Shown one piece after another: positions 14,924 to 22,998 of a stretch of 25,814 nucleotides of DNA. Source of the DNA: Caldisericota bacterium (GTDB lineage: Bacteria > Caldisericota > JANLFM01); assembly GCA_024655865.1 (NCBI GenBank), contig JANLFM010000016.1:1-25814 (forward strand). The letters run 5' to 3'. The position numbers and the translations under genes were made by a program. Below the pieces are notes generated by a model. It made no database searches and had not been told where the DNA came from. It saw only the letters and a program-made list of their open reading frames with translations. Numbering within the stretch: position 1 is the stretch's first letter; each line of letters begins with the position of its first letter.

Positions 14924-16949
14924 AATTTTGAGCTTTAGGTACCAGAACCTCTATTAAGTCTCCCTTCCTCAAGCGATAGGCGGGAATTAAAATCTTTTCG
15001 GGAAGCAAAAGTCCCCTTCTTGTTCCTCCATGGAAGCGGTTCTTAAGCAGGAAGTAAAGGTAATACCGGTCCTCTTCCCCGTTCCCCAGAGTCCCGGGCA
15101 ACTCCCAGCGAACTCCGTTTGAAAATTCGAGGGCTAATGTCCCTTTTCCCTTCCTCGCCCTTTTCAGTTCCCACTCTTGAGCGCTGAGGATTTCACCGTG
15201 GTGTTCTCCCGGTGGGAGAATTGTCATGGGAAGTCTGCCCTTCATCTTGCCAAAAATTTTTTCATAGATGATTTTCGATTCTTTAACCAATTTGTCCCTT
15301 TGGACCTTGAAGGTGGCAAACGTGGGAGAGATCGTTGTGGGTCGTCCTACCCTTTCTGAAAGTTGGGAAATGAACTTCTTGCATTCCTCAGTCATGGCCA
15401 TAAGGCGGGAAAAGGAGGGGCCCTTGCGCAGGATGAAGCGCAGGGCGATCAAAGCAGGAGCTCCCCCTCCCTCCCAGGTGCGAGAGACTTGAATGGGATC
15501 GGGAGGATGAAGCCAGGAAAAGACCTTATCCACAAAAAGCAGCGTGCGCTGCCTGAAGTCCTCCCATTCTTCCTCGCTCTTAAAGAGCTTCCTCAGATCC
15601 TTTCCCCTGCGTAAAACTTCCAGCTCTTTTTTCAGCAAGCGGAGCTTCTTCCTCTTGATCAGATACTCCTTTTGTTTGAGAGGGGTGAGCCTTCCCAGCT
15701 GGAGTCCTTTCTCCAAATTCTGCAGGTGCCTGGACAGGCTTTTGATCTCCGCTTGAAGCTCCTGGGCCTTTTCCCACCTAGCAAGCTCCAGAACCTGCTT
15801 TGTACGCTTGATCAAGCCCTGAAAGGTCAAACCCTCCTCAATGTGTTCCAGCCTTTTGGAAAACAGGGTATCGAAGTAATCCTTTCGTATGAAGTCCTCC
15901 AATCCCAGAAGGACAGCGTTTTCACCCTCGGGAACCGTGTACTTTTTCCTGAGCAGGGGCACTTCCCACCCTTCGTCCGGTACAAGGAAGCATTGAATGC
16001 GGATGCGCTTTCCCAGAACTTTCTCGCCCATTTTCTTAAGCTCACCTTTTAAGGGGATTGCTGCTGGAGAGATCAAGAAATAATAGTGGTTGTAGCTCTG
16101 GAAGAAGAAGTTTCCTAAAGGATACTTTTCCTCGATCAGGAGACGGAGTTTTCTCAAGTCCCCCTCTTCGGGATCTCCCTCGACCTCTGCAATCAGGATG
16201 GCCTGCTCGATTTCCTCCAGGTCCTGGGGAAGCTTTCCTTCCAAAAGATAGGAGGCAAGGCCAATTTTAAAGTAAGTGGCCACGGAATATGAGTGGTGAA
16301 AGAGGGTCAGATCGTTAGCGGAACGCCGGGTTTCTGCCAGCCCCCAGGAAAAATACCCCTCAAGAAGGGGAAGAAGCTTTCTCCTTGCGGAAACGGGCCT
16401 TGAAAGTGAGATTTCTCGCATTTCCTCCCAGAGTTCAGACCTCAGTTCGTCCAGCCTTTGAGGATCCAGAAGCTCTTCCATCCCGAAGACCGTGCTCTTG
16501 AAGGTCTGAAGGTAAGGCTGTTTAGCCTGGTCTGAGGGGTTAGCCTTATCCTCTGCGGAGCTTTTGCGGTCGCAGGCTTGAAGGAACTTCAGAAATTCCT
16601 GGATCTCCGTGGAGTTGTTCATCCTTTCATATCCGTGATGGGCAGAGAGAAAATGGGCAAAGAGCACCCCCTTAAGGAATCGGGGGGCAGGATCGGATCT
16701 CTTTGGCCAGAATCTTACAACCGGAGTTTGAAAAAAAGAGCGAGCATTTTCGGGAACAGGCTCTTCTGGCCACTCTAAAATTCCTGCGTGCCGATCGGTT
16801 TCCTTATAGTCGGAGGATTTGGCCCGGATAAAATGGGAGGAGAGCTTACCCAGATCGTGGAGAAGAGAGGCACACTCGCAGGCCAAAATCAGCCTTCTAA
16901 ATTGGCTTAGAGTTTCGAGCGATTTTTTTTCAGGATCTGGCGTCTTCAT
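14916..16949 (-). CDS. HD-domain protein resembling Cas10-like Csx11
   Basis: A 677-residue cytoplasmic protein. The N-terminal HD domain looks intact: ACECASLLHDLGKLSSHF (H31, D32), H54, FLSAHHGYERM (H104/H105) and ETRRSANDLTLFHHS (D213, H218/H219). The ND..LF.HS..VATYFK pattern is typical of Cas10/Csx11 large subunits of type III CRISPR effectors. A coiled-coil-rich, Lys/Glu-rich segment spans about 380-460. Further Csx11-like marks are PIQVSRTWE (486-493), FGKMKGRLP (566-573), NGVRWELPGTLG (611-622) and a closing GDLIEVLVP. No GGDD or equivalent cyclase palm motif is seen, and the protein is shorter than the roughly 900-1000 residues I associate with Csx11, so the palm region is reduced or lost. 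The ATG overlaps the upstream DUF4129 gene's stop (ATGA). There is no array or other cas gene in the window. The family call rests on motif recall. Confidence 0.6.
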   Translation of the reverse strand: MKTPDPEKKSLETLSQFRRLILACECASLLHDLGKLSSHFIRAKSSDYKETDRHAGILEWPEEPVPENARSFFQTPVVRFWPKRSDPAPRFLKGVLFAHFLSAHHGYERMNNSTEIQEFLKFLQACDRKSSAEDKANPSDQAKQPYLQTFKSTVFGMEELLDPQRLDELRSELWEEMREISLSRPVSARRKLLPLLEGYFSWGLAETRRSANDLTLFHHSYSVATYFKIGLASYLLEGKLPQDLEEIEQAILIAEVEGDPEEGDLRKLRLLIEEKYPLGNFFFQSYNHYYFLISPAAIPLKGELKKMGEKVLGKRIRIQCFLVPDEGWEVPLLRKKYTVPEGENAVLLGLEDFIRKDYFDTLFSKRLEHIEEGLTFQGLIKRTKQVLELARWEKAQELQAEIKSLSRHLQNLEKGLQLGRLTPLKQKEYLIKRKKLRLLKKELEVLRRGKDLRKLFKSEEEWEDFRQRTLLFVDKVFSWLHPPDPIQVSRTWEGGGAPALIALRFILRKGPSFSRLMAMTEECKKFISQLSERVGRPTTISPTFATFKVQRDKLVKESKIIYEKIFGKMKGRLPMTILPPGEHHGEILSAQEWELKRARKGKGTLALEFSNGVRWELPGTLGNGEEDRYYLYFLLKNRFHGGTRRGLLLPEKILIPAYRLRKGDLIEVLVPKAQNLL

Positions 16950-18655
16950 TTTCCCTGCACTCTCTTCTTCTCCTCTTCCTGGAACTTCCTCTCCACCTGA
17001 GCAAGGTCTTTCTCGAGTACAAGAACCCTCTCACTTGAGGGAGCGATTTGCGCGTAGCGCGCTTCAACGAAGGCCTCGGTCAGGTCTCCTACTTCCTCCT
17101 TAATGAAAGGCAAATAGCTCGCAGCGCGCCTCTCATATTCCCAGGGGGTTTCACTCTCACGCCTCTTTATCCCCTTTTCTTCAAGGATCCTGAGGAGTTT
17201 GAAGTAAAAGGATAAGGGGGAAAGGAAATCGCTTGTTTGAGGCCGAGCCTCTTTACTCCTCTTCCCTTGCTCCTTTATTTTGGGAAAGCGGCGCAGTCCG
17301 AATTTCAGAACGAAGAACAAGATCACGGCCAGGAGAACCGCACCTATTGTGATCAGGATCACGCTGGCTTGAGAGAAAAAGAGAGCAAGGGATCGGATAA
17401 ACTCCGCAATCCAATTTGAGGTTTCCGGGTTGACTCCTTCCCCCGGTCCAGTCGGCGTCCCTCCGGGAACCGCTATTCCTCTTTTCAATCCCAGGGCGGC
17501 GAATAAGGAATCAACACCTACCTTTAAATAGTAGAAGGCCTTTGTCAGGATCGGCCCAAGATAGGGAGGTAAAAGCCAGAGGGCAAGCGCCAGGATCCCC
17601 AAAGCAAGCAAAAAATAAAGCAGCGATTCGCCTTTACCGAAGCGAAAGTAGACAAAAGCCCCAATCAGGAAAAAGAGGATAATGGCAATGTAGGAGGAAT
17701 ATCCTCCTAAAACCTCAACCCAGGAGGGAAGAGAAAATGGGGGAAGCGTAATGTAAGGGAAGGTGCCGCTCGCGGGGGTACTCTGGGGGATGGAGGGGGG
17801 TGGGGAGGTAGAAGCTTCAAGGGGTGGAACTTTTGGAAGAAAAGACTGAAAATGAACTGCACTGCCCCAGGCCCAGGGAAACAGGAAAATTAAAAGAGGG
17901 ACCAGGACCAGAAGAGACCACAGGACGACCCTTTTTAGATCGCCTTTCTCGTGACGTAAGCGCAAGGAACGCCATCTCTCAGCCCTGGCACGCCAGAGCA
18001 GAAGCAAAAAGAGAGAAACGAGCACCATCAATTCCAGAGGGAAGAAGAAGGGGAAGGTACGCGTGGGTTCCAGCCACACCAACAAAAGAAGGGTAATAAT
18101 TAGGAACCATCCCCAGGAGTTGTAGCGAAGAGCCCTGTCCATGCTTACCCCAGCCGGAAGCCAGAGTAAAATGGAAAGGGTGAAAAAAAGAGCTGCTGTG
18201 GCATTGTGATTTAAGGAAACAAGCTCTCCCACCTTTAGTGGGGAAAGGAGGTCCTTTCCCAGCCCAAAAAGATTTTGAAAGCCGGTTCCCAGCTCTTTAA
18301 GCCAGGTATTGTCCAGGGGGTAAATGGAGGGATAAAAAATCACCTTCTCAAAGAGGAGGATAAGCAAAAAACCCCAGAGCCAACCGTGAAGGCTTTTATT
18401 TATTCTGACCTGGAATAAGGAAAAAAGCAGGGAGGAGTAAAAAACAACCAATAATCCCCAGAAAAGGGGCCTCGTAGTCAGCTGGCCCAGGAAAAGAGCG
18501 TGGAGCCCAAATTGCAGGAAAACGAGGAAGATGATCAGAAAGGGAATACGACTCCTATCCTTTCTTCCTCCTTCGGCTGCATATCCTGGCTGGTGTCTTC
18601 GGGAAGGAAAGGTTGGTCTGAAGCGCAAAAACCTTGCGGGAGTGGGAACTTCCAT
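16946..18655 (-). CDS. Polytopic membrane protein with C-terminal DUF4129
   Basis: A 569-residue protein with a basic N-terminus and roughly ten predicted membrane helices (first at about 37-57, 63-82, 91-108; later ones near 150-220, 243-265, 315-365 and 430-455). A short Pro/Ser/Thr-rich extracytoplasmic linker lies near residue 280-300. The cytoplasmic C-terminal region (about 480-555: YFKLLRILEEKGIKRRESET, PWEYERRA...) matches the DUF4129 domain found at the end of TgpA-type transglutaminase-like proteins. The Cys-His-Asp transglutaminase core that normally sits between the membrane parts is absent. The ATG has AGAGGTGG upstream and starts two bases after the DUF58 stop; the end overlaps the next gene. 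Confidence 0.8.
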   Translation of the reverse strand: MEVPTPARFLRFRPTFPSRRHQPGYAAEGGRKDRSRIPFLIIFLVFLQFGLHALFLGQLTTRPLFWGLLVVFYSSLLFSLFQVRINKSLHGWLWGFLLILLFEKVIFYPSIYPLDNTWLKELGTGFQNLFGLGKDLLSPLKVGELVSLNHNATAALFFTLSILLWLPAGVSMDRALRYNSWGWFLIITLLLLVWLEPTRTFPFFFPLELMVLVSLFLLLLWRARAERWRSLRLRHEKGDLKRVVLWSLLVLVPLLIFLFPWAWGSAVHFQSFLPKVPPLEASTSPPPSIPQSTPASGTFPYITLPPFSLPSWVEVLGGYSSYIAIILFFLIGAFVYFRFGKGESLLYFLLALGILALALWLLPPYLGPILTKAFYYLKVGVDSLFAALGLKRGIAVPGGTPTGPGEGVNPETSNWIAEFIRSLALFFSQASVILITIGAVLLAVILFFVLKFGLRRFPKIKEQGKRSKEARPQTSDFLSPLSFYFKLLRILEEKGIKRRESETPWEYERRAASYLPFIKEEVGDLTEAFVEARYAQIAPSSERVLVLEKDLAQVERKFQEEEKKRVQGK

Positions 18656-18656
18656 T

Positions 18657-19889
18657 TCAAGACACCACCTCTAAGGGTTCGTTTCCTCCAATCAGGTGCA
18701 CACTGATATTTTGCTCTTCCAGTATTCCTGACATTCGGCGCAACTCGGAGACCTCGATAGGATCAAGCAGGAAGTTATACCTGGGTTTTTCCCCTGGGAG
18801 CAAGAATGAACCTTCATAGAGCAAGTAGAGGGAGAGATGTCTACTGCGCAGCCTTAGCTCCACAAGCCTATAAAGGAACTGCTTGTTTAAAACAGAGGAA
18901 ATAAACACAAGGTTCGATTGCCAGGGCATGTGGGGAGCTGCTAGGCCCATGTGCTGAAGGAGATTACCCTCCTTTGCTCTTGCTCTGGCGAGTATTTCCA
19001 TCTGCCTGAGGAAGTGGTCTTTCCCTTTCCCTAAAGAAAGTTCTCCTTTCTCCTCGGGAAAAACCTTAAGCAGTGTGGGAATGTGTTCCTCGGAAGCGTA
19101 ATAAAGGATGGATGCCGCAATCATGCAAGCGTATTCCTCGTAGACCTCCATAAAGTCCTTGCTGTGCCCTGTGGAAACGAGGTCCAACCAAACTGCTAAG
19201 GTGGTGGATGAAGAAAACTCAAACTCTTTCACCATAAGTTTGCCCAGGTGGGCTGTGACCTTCCAGTGTACGCGCTTCAAAGGATCAAAAGGGAAGTATT
19301 CACGGAGCCCAGAAATTGCCGTGTAATCCTCATAAGCCCTGATCCCTGATTTCTTCCCCTCGAAGGGTTTCCTCAGGGGCAGGTTGATGGTGGCGATGGG
19401 AATTATCCGGGGGAAAACCATCAGGCTAGCCGGGGCATCAAAGCTCCTCTCCTTGCGCCAGAGGCACCAGGGATCGCCCGCGGAGACCACTAAAGGGCGC
19501 AGATTGTATTCCCCCCTTTTATTGAGCAGGGCGCGATAGGTAAGGACCCTTTTTTCCCTGCCCTTGAGGCTCAAGGCAAAGCGCGGTGGGCCATCATGTG
19601 GAATCATGTAAGGTTGGAAATTGTCCCAGATCTCTAACCAGACCAGAGGCAAAGAACTGGGGTTTTCCACAACAAGTTCTATCTGGGCCACCTCCCCAGA
19701 GGAGAGCCGGGTGGGTTTCACTCTGCGCTCCAGCTTTAGTCTCGCAAAAGCCCTCCAGGTCAGGAAATACCCTAAAAGGGACAGGAGGAAGAGAAAGAGC
19801 AAAAAGAGGAAAGCGGTCTTTCCCCCGAAAAAGACCAGGAGAACGACAGAAAATAAAGCCAGTAAAAGCACTCCTGGTCTTAAGCGCAA
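18657..19889 (-). CDS. DUF58 protein
   Basis: A 410-residue membrane-anchored protein of the DUF58 family, usually encoded with MoxR ATPases and transglutaminase-like proteins. Two N-terminal helices (about 8-44) are followed by an extracytoplasmic or beta-rich region with Ig-like character. The DUF58 hallmark at 195-224 reads LREYFPFDPLKRVHWKVTAH then KLMVKEFE, close to the family's RxYxxGDxxRxIxWxxTAR pattern. A vWA-like C-terminal half follows (LAVWLDL). The start is a TTG with AAGGAAG upstream, 11 bases after the ACP stop. No MoxR gene is adjacent. The biological role of the family is poorly defined; envelope-complex assembly is the general idea. Confidence 0.85.
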   Translation of the reverse strand: MRLRPGVLLLALFSVVLLVFFGGKTAFLFLLFLFLLSLLGYFLTWRAFARLKLERRVKPTRLSSGEVAQIELVVENPSSLPLVWLEIWDNFQPYMIPHDGPPRFALSLKGREKRVLTYRALLNKRGEYNLRPLVVSAGDPWCLWRKERSFDAPASLMVFPRIIPIATINLPLRKPFEGKKSGIRAYEDYTAISGLREYFPFDPLKRVHWKVTAHLGKLMVKEFEFSSSTTLAVWLDLVSTGHSKDFMEVYEEYACMIAASILYYASEEHIPTLLKVFPEEKGELSLGKGKDHFLRQMEILARARAKEGNLLQHMGLAAPHMPWQSNLVFISSVLNKQFLYRLVELRLRSRHLSLYLLYEGSFLLPGEKPRYNFLLDPIEVSELRRMSGILEEQNISVHLIGGNEPLEVVS

Positions 19890-19900
19890 ACTTCTTCCTT

Positions 19901-20140
19901 TCAGGCTTTCTTCTTAAGCACGTACTCCAGGGCGTCCCCTACGGTCCTCAATTGAGGTAGATCCTCATCGGGGATTTTTATCCCAAAGGTATCCTCCACA
20001 GCCATAACAATGGACAGAAGGTCTAAAGAATCAGCGTTCAGGTCCTTTAAGAATTCGGTCTTCTCTTCCAGATCGCCTTTGTAATTTAGCTTTTCTCTCA
20101 CAATCTGCTTTAAAGTCTCCAAAATCTGCACTCTATCCAT
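19901..20140 (-). CDS. Acyl carrier protein
   Basis: A 79-residue acidic four-helix carrier protein. The 4'-phosphopantetheine attachment serine is Ser38 in LNADSLDLLSIVMAVED, followed by the typical FGIKIPDEDLPQLRTVGDAL. It would carry acyl groups for fatty-acid or specialised lipid synthesis. AAGGAGG lies before the ATG, and a good promoter is seen just upstream. No fatty-acid synthase gene is adjacent; instead it precedes DUF58 and DUF4129 genes on the same strand. It may be the housekeeping ACP located away from the fab cluster, or a dedicated carrier for an envelope modification; the sequence does not decide. Confidence 0.93.
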   Translation of the reverse strand: MDRVQILETLKQIVREKLNYKGDLEEKTEFLKDLNADSLDLLSIVMAVEDTFGIKIPDEDLPQLRTVGDALEYVLKKKA

Positions 20141-20159
20141 TTCAATACCTCCTTGTTAG

Positions 20160-20188
20160 ATTATGAAAACTGGAGCGTTTCAGGGCAA
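20160..20188 (-). promoter_or_regulatory. Sigma-70-type promoter of the ACP gene
   Basis: On the minus strand TTGCCC (20188-20183) and CATAAT (20165-20160) are separated by 17 bases, 20 bases before the ACP start codon. It could drive acp-DUF58-DUF4129-HD protein independently of the sigma/anti-sigma genes. Confidence 0.6.
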
Positions 20189-20203
20189 GAACGTGGAAGG
20201 GAA

Positions 20204-20554
20204 TCACCGCCTCTCCGGCTGATGTTTCTTGCGTTTGAAAAGAGTGGTCAGGAAGGCGGCTCCCAGAGCGAAGACAAATCCCAGGAGGCCAGATCTGAGC
20301 ATTCTGGCTCTTTTCCTGAGTGTCTCTTTTTCCCTTCGGATTCGCTCTAACACTCCTTCCGCGAGCGTTCTCGGGGCCTTCAGGATATTGTCCCGTTCCC
20401 TGTTTAAAAGTTCCCTGTTCCTCACAAGCTCCTCAAATTTCCTTTTGCATGTGGGGCAAGAAGAGAGGTGTTTCTCGAGCTCCAGACGCTTTGCTTCCGG
20501 AAGTTCCCCTTCCAGGTAGGCGGGCATTAAGGAGGCGGCTTCTTCGCAGCGCAT
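20204..20554 (-). CDS. Zinc-binding anti-sigma factor
   Basis: A 116-residue protein with the ZAS anti-sigma signature H29-x3-C33-x2-C36 (KHLSSCPTC) in its N-terminal half. A basic helical linker follows, then one membrane helix (about 85-105, LLGFVFALGAAFLTTLF) and a short basic tail. It would bind and hold the ECF sigma factor at the membrane. The ATG directly abuts the sigma stop (TGA-ATG), the standard co-translational pairing. Confidence 0.9.
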   Translation of the reverse strand: MRCEEAASLMPAYLEGELPEAKRLELEKHLSSCPTCKRKFEELVRNRELLNRERDNILKAPRTLAEGVLERIRREKETLRKRARMLRSGLLGFVFALGAAFLTTLFKRKKHQPERR

Positions 20555-21124
20555 TCAAGCACCCTCTTTGTCTGTTCCGCTCTCAAGCTGGCGGAATCTG
20601 CTTTTGAAATCCAGGCGAGCTCGATAAATCCTAATTTTTGTCGCCTGGAGAGAGATCTTCAAGAGGTGGGAGATCTCCTCGTAGGAGAATCCGTAAATAT
20701 CCCTTAAAACCAGAACCGAACGATAAATAGGGTTCATCTTTTCTAATATCTCCTCTAACCTGTCCTTCACCTCAATTCTATCCATTTCCTCGTCGATTGT
20801 AACATCGGTCTCAGGGAATCGTTCCTCCTGTTCATCTGGCCAGGAAAGGGAAACCCGCCTTTCCCTCTTTCTCTTTTTAATATAGTCCAGGCAAATGTTT
20901 GCTGTTATCCGGTAAAGCCAGGTTGTGAACTCCGAGCGTCCTTGAAATTTGGAAAGGGATTTCCATACCCTGAAAAAGACATCCTGGGCAGCATCCAGAG
21001 CGTCATCCGGGTTTGCCAGGATCCTTAAAGCCACGGTGTACACCAAGTTTTGGTGTTCGCTCACTATCTGAGCGAAGGCCTCTTCGTCCCCTTTCTGGGC
21101 TCTTTTCAATACCTCGGGATCCAT
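20555..21124 (-). CDS. ECF RNA polymerase sigma factor
   Basis: A group IV sigma factor of about 189 residues. Region 2 is clear: AQKGDEEAFAQIV, then DALDAAQDVFFRVWKSLSKF and FTTWLYRITANICLDYIKK. Region 4 follows: ILEKMNPIYRSVLVLRDIYG, FSYEEISHLLKISLQATKIR. I prefer the ATG at 21124 because MDPEVLKRAQKGDEEAF matches the usual N-terminus, but it has no SD. A GTG at 21160, with AGGA four bases before it, would add 12 residues and place the start inside a long palindrome. The partner anti-sigma factor follows at once. The target genes are unknown; the ACP-DUF58-DUF4129-HD run downstream is a candidate by position. Confidence 0.92.
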   Translation of the reverse strand: MDPEVLKRAQKGDEEAFAQIVSEHQNLVYTVALRILANPDDALDAAQDVFFRVWKSLSKFQGRSEFTTWLYRITANICLDYIKKRKRERRVSLSWPDEQEERFPETDVTIDEEMDRIEVKDRLEEILEKMNPIYRSVLVLRDIYGFSYEEISHLLKISLQATKIRIYRARLDFKSRFRQLESGTDKEGA

Positions 21125-21141
21125 TGATTTATAAATTTTTA

Positions 21142-21172
21142 CCCCAGGAAAATGTATCACATTTTCCTGGGG
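21142..21172. repeat. 14-bp-arm perfect palindrome before the sigma gene
   Basis: CCCCAGGAAAATGT (21142-21155) and ACATTTTCCTGGGG (21159-21172) are exact inverted copies separated by ATC. It lies between the tsaB stop and the preferred sigma-factor start. No T-run follows on either strand, so it is more likely an operator or a leader hairpin than a terminator. Confidence 0.85.
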
Positions 21173-21182
21173 GCCTATAAAC

Positions 21183-21863
21183 TTATATCCCCCTTAGATA
21201 AAGGGGGACGATCTCTTCTGCTTTCTTGTTTTTCCCTTCACGGAAATAAATCTGCCCTAACTCTCCCACGGCCTGAGCCCTCAGGCACCAGGTCCCCTGA
21301 GGAGAGAATTTTCCTTCTCGAATTGCTTGGGGAAGCTTTTCCTTTCTCCACAAAGGTTCTCCGGTAAAAGTAAGATCCGTAAACTCCCCTACTCTTCTCC
21401 CTATTTCCTCAGGGATACCCACGGAGCTGGGAATAATTTCCTTCAGACTTTGCTCCATCACCTGGTACACTCCCCAGTAAAGCTCGCCGTGACGAGCGTC
21501 GACGAGAGGGCAGAGAGTGCCGGGGCCAGATTGCCAGGCCAGCGCTTCTAATGTTTGAACGGGAACAATGGGAATCTGGCAAGCTAACGCTAGCCCCTTG
21601 GCGAAAGCTACACCAGAGCGAACCCCGGTAAAGGATCCGGGGCCCACAGTCACCGCGAGAAAAAGGATCTCTTCCGGTGAGACCTTAAGAGACTCAAGGA
21701 GTCTTTTCACATTGTTTGCCAGGAGATTCTGATAAGGGCGAAAAACTCCCCTCGTTGTTCCCTGGAGCCAGAGGCACTCTTCGAGCACCACTCCATCCTC
21801 AAGGAGCGCTACTCCAGCGTGTGGAGTAGCTGTGTTAATCGCCAGAACCTTTTCCTTGCTCAA
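21183..21863 (-). CDS. tsaB: tRNA t6A synthesis protein TsaB
   Basis: Non-catalytic ASKHA-fold partner of TsaD in making threonylcarbamoyladenosine at tRNA position 37. The N-terminus LAINTATPHAGVAL and the hallmark VTVGPGSFTGVRSGVAFAKGLA are intact, and DARHGELYWGVY follows. The protein is about 226 residues, normal for full-length bacterial TsaB. I chose the TTG at 21863, which sits 7 bases after GGGAG; a TTG at 21869 is closer to that site. The gene overlaps the end of tsaE by 29 bases, the common order. Confidence 0.94.
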   Translation of the reverse strand: MSKEKVLAINTATPHAGVALLEDGVVLEECLWLQGTTRGVFRPYQNLLANNVKRLLESLKVSPEEILFLAVTVGPGSFTGVRSGVAFAKGLALACQIPIVPVQTLEALAWQSGPGTLCPLVDARHGELYWGVYQVMEQSLKEIIPSSVGIPEEIGRRVGEFTDLTFTGEPLWRKEKLPQAIREGKFSPQGTWCLRAQAVGELGQIYFREGKNKKAEEIVPLYLRGI

Positions 21864-22263
21864 TTTCAATCTCCCGTTCCAGGTGACCTGTTATTCTTAG
21901 ACGGACCTTGATGGCGCTATCGGGCAGAATCTCCTCTATCTTTTCCGCCCATTCTACCGCCGTAATGCCCCACTCAAAAATCTCCTCCCAATCCAGGTCT
22001 TCCCTCAAGGGATCATCCAGCCGATAAAGGTCCAGATGATAAAAGGGTGGTTTTCCGGGGAAAACCCTGATCAGGGTGAAGGAGGGACTTTTAGCCCAGC
22101 CCGAGGGAATTCTCAGACCCTCAGCCAGCCCCTGAACGAACACCGTCTTTCCTGCGCCCAATTCCCCGAAAAGAGCTACCACGCTTCCCTGCTTGAGGCC
22201 CCTGGCAAGCTCTCTGGCTATGGAGCGAGTTTCTTCCGGGGATCGACTACGGTAAACGGCCAT
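21835..22263 (-). CDS. tsaE: tRNA t6A synthesis ATPase TsaE
   Basis: P-loop ATPase that cycles the TsaB-TsaD complex during t6A formation. Walker A GELGAGKT is at 33-40, with the family's SPSFTLIRVF, YHLDLYRLDDP and ITAVEWAEKI motifs. Length of 142 residues is typical. It begins 6 bases after the stop of the amino-acid ABC ATPase gene and overlaps tsaB, so these tRNA-modification genes appear to be transcribed from the transporter operon. Confidence 0.95.
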   Translation of the reverse strand: MAVYRSRSPEETRSIARELARGLKQGSVVALFGELGAGKTVFVQGLAEGLRIPSGWAKSPSFTLIRVFPGKPPFYHLDLYRLDDPLREDLDWEEIFEWGITAVEWAEKIEEILPDSAIKVRLRITGHLEREIEIEQGKGSGD

Positions 22264-22269
22264 CTTCCT

Positions 22270-22998
22270 CTAAAGGATCTTGCTCAGGAAAGCCCGACAC
22301 CTTTCCGTACGTGGGTGGGCGAACATTTCCGTTGGTGTCCCTTCCTCCATAAGCACCCCTTCATCAAGAAAGAGGATGCGGGAGGCCACCTCACGGGCGA
22401 AGCCCATCTCGTGGGAGGCTACAAGCATGGTCATTCCTTCGTAGGCCAGTTTCTTCATTACGTCGAGCACTTCCCTCGTAAATTCAGGGTCCAGGGCTGA
22501 GGTAGGCTCATCGAAAAGCATAATTTTGGGCTGCATGGCTAAGGCCCTGGCGATGGCTACTCTTTGCTGTTGACCACCGGAAAGCTGAGAGGGGTAGGAA
22601 TTTGCTTTCTCCTCTAAACCCACTTTTCTTAAAAGTTCCATCCCCAACTCCTCGGCTTCCTTTTTAGATTTTTTAGCCACTTTGATCGGAGCCAGGGTAA
22701 CATTTTGCAGGGCTGTAAGGTGAGGAAAAAGGTAAAAGAGCTGAAAGACCATGGTCATCTGCTGGCGGATTTTGTTGATGTTTGTCTCTCTGGCGGTGAC
22801 GTCCTGACCGAGAACGTAAACTTTCCCGCTTGTAGGTTCTTCAAGGCGGTTCAGGCAGCGAAGCAAGGTGGTCTTCCCGGAGCCTGAGGGCCCGATCAAG
22901 ACAACTACTTCCCTCTCTTCCACCTCCATGTTTATTCCTTTGAGTACGTGCAGGCTACCGAATTTCTTGTGCAGGTTCTCCACTTTGATAACTTTCAT
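22270..22998 (-). CDS. Polar amino-acid ABC importer ATPase
   Basis: A 242-residue GlnQ/HisP-type nucleotide-binding subunit. Walker A GPSGSGKT (36-43), Q-loop [12 protein letters not shown], signature LSGGQQQR (139-146), Walker B IMLFDEPT (159-166) and H-loop ASHEMGF are intact. The Q-loop reads FQLFYLF where FQQFNLF is commoner. The start overlaps the permease stop (ATGA). The substrate class (glutamine, arginine, histidine or similar) follows from the family and the neighbouring binding protein; it cannot be narrowed from motifs. Confidence 0.94.
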   Translation of the reverse strand: MKVIKVENLHKKFGSLHVLKGINMEVEEREVVVLIGPSGSGKTTLLRCLNRLEEPTSGKVYVLGQDVTARETNINKIRQQMTMVFQLFYLFPHLTALQNVTLAPIKVAKKSKKEAEELGMELLRKVGLEEKANSYPSQLSGGQQQRVAIARALAMQPKIMLFDEPTSALDPEFTREVLDVMKKLAYEGMTMLVASHEMGFAREVASRILFLDEGVLMEEGTPTEMFAHPRTERCRAFLSKIL

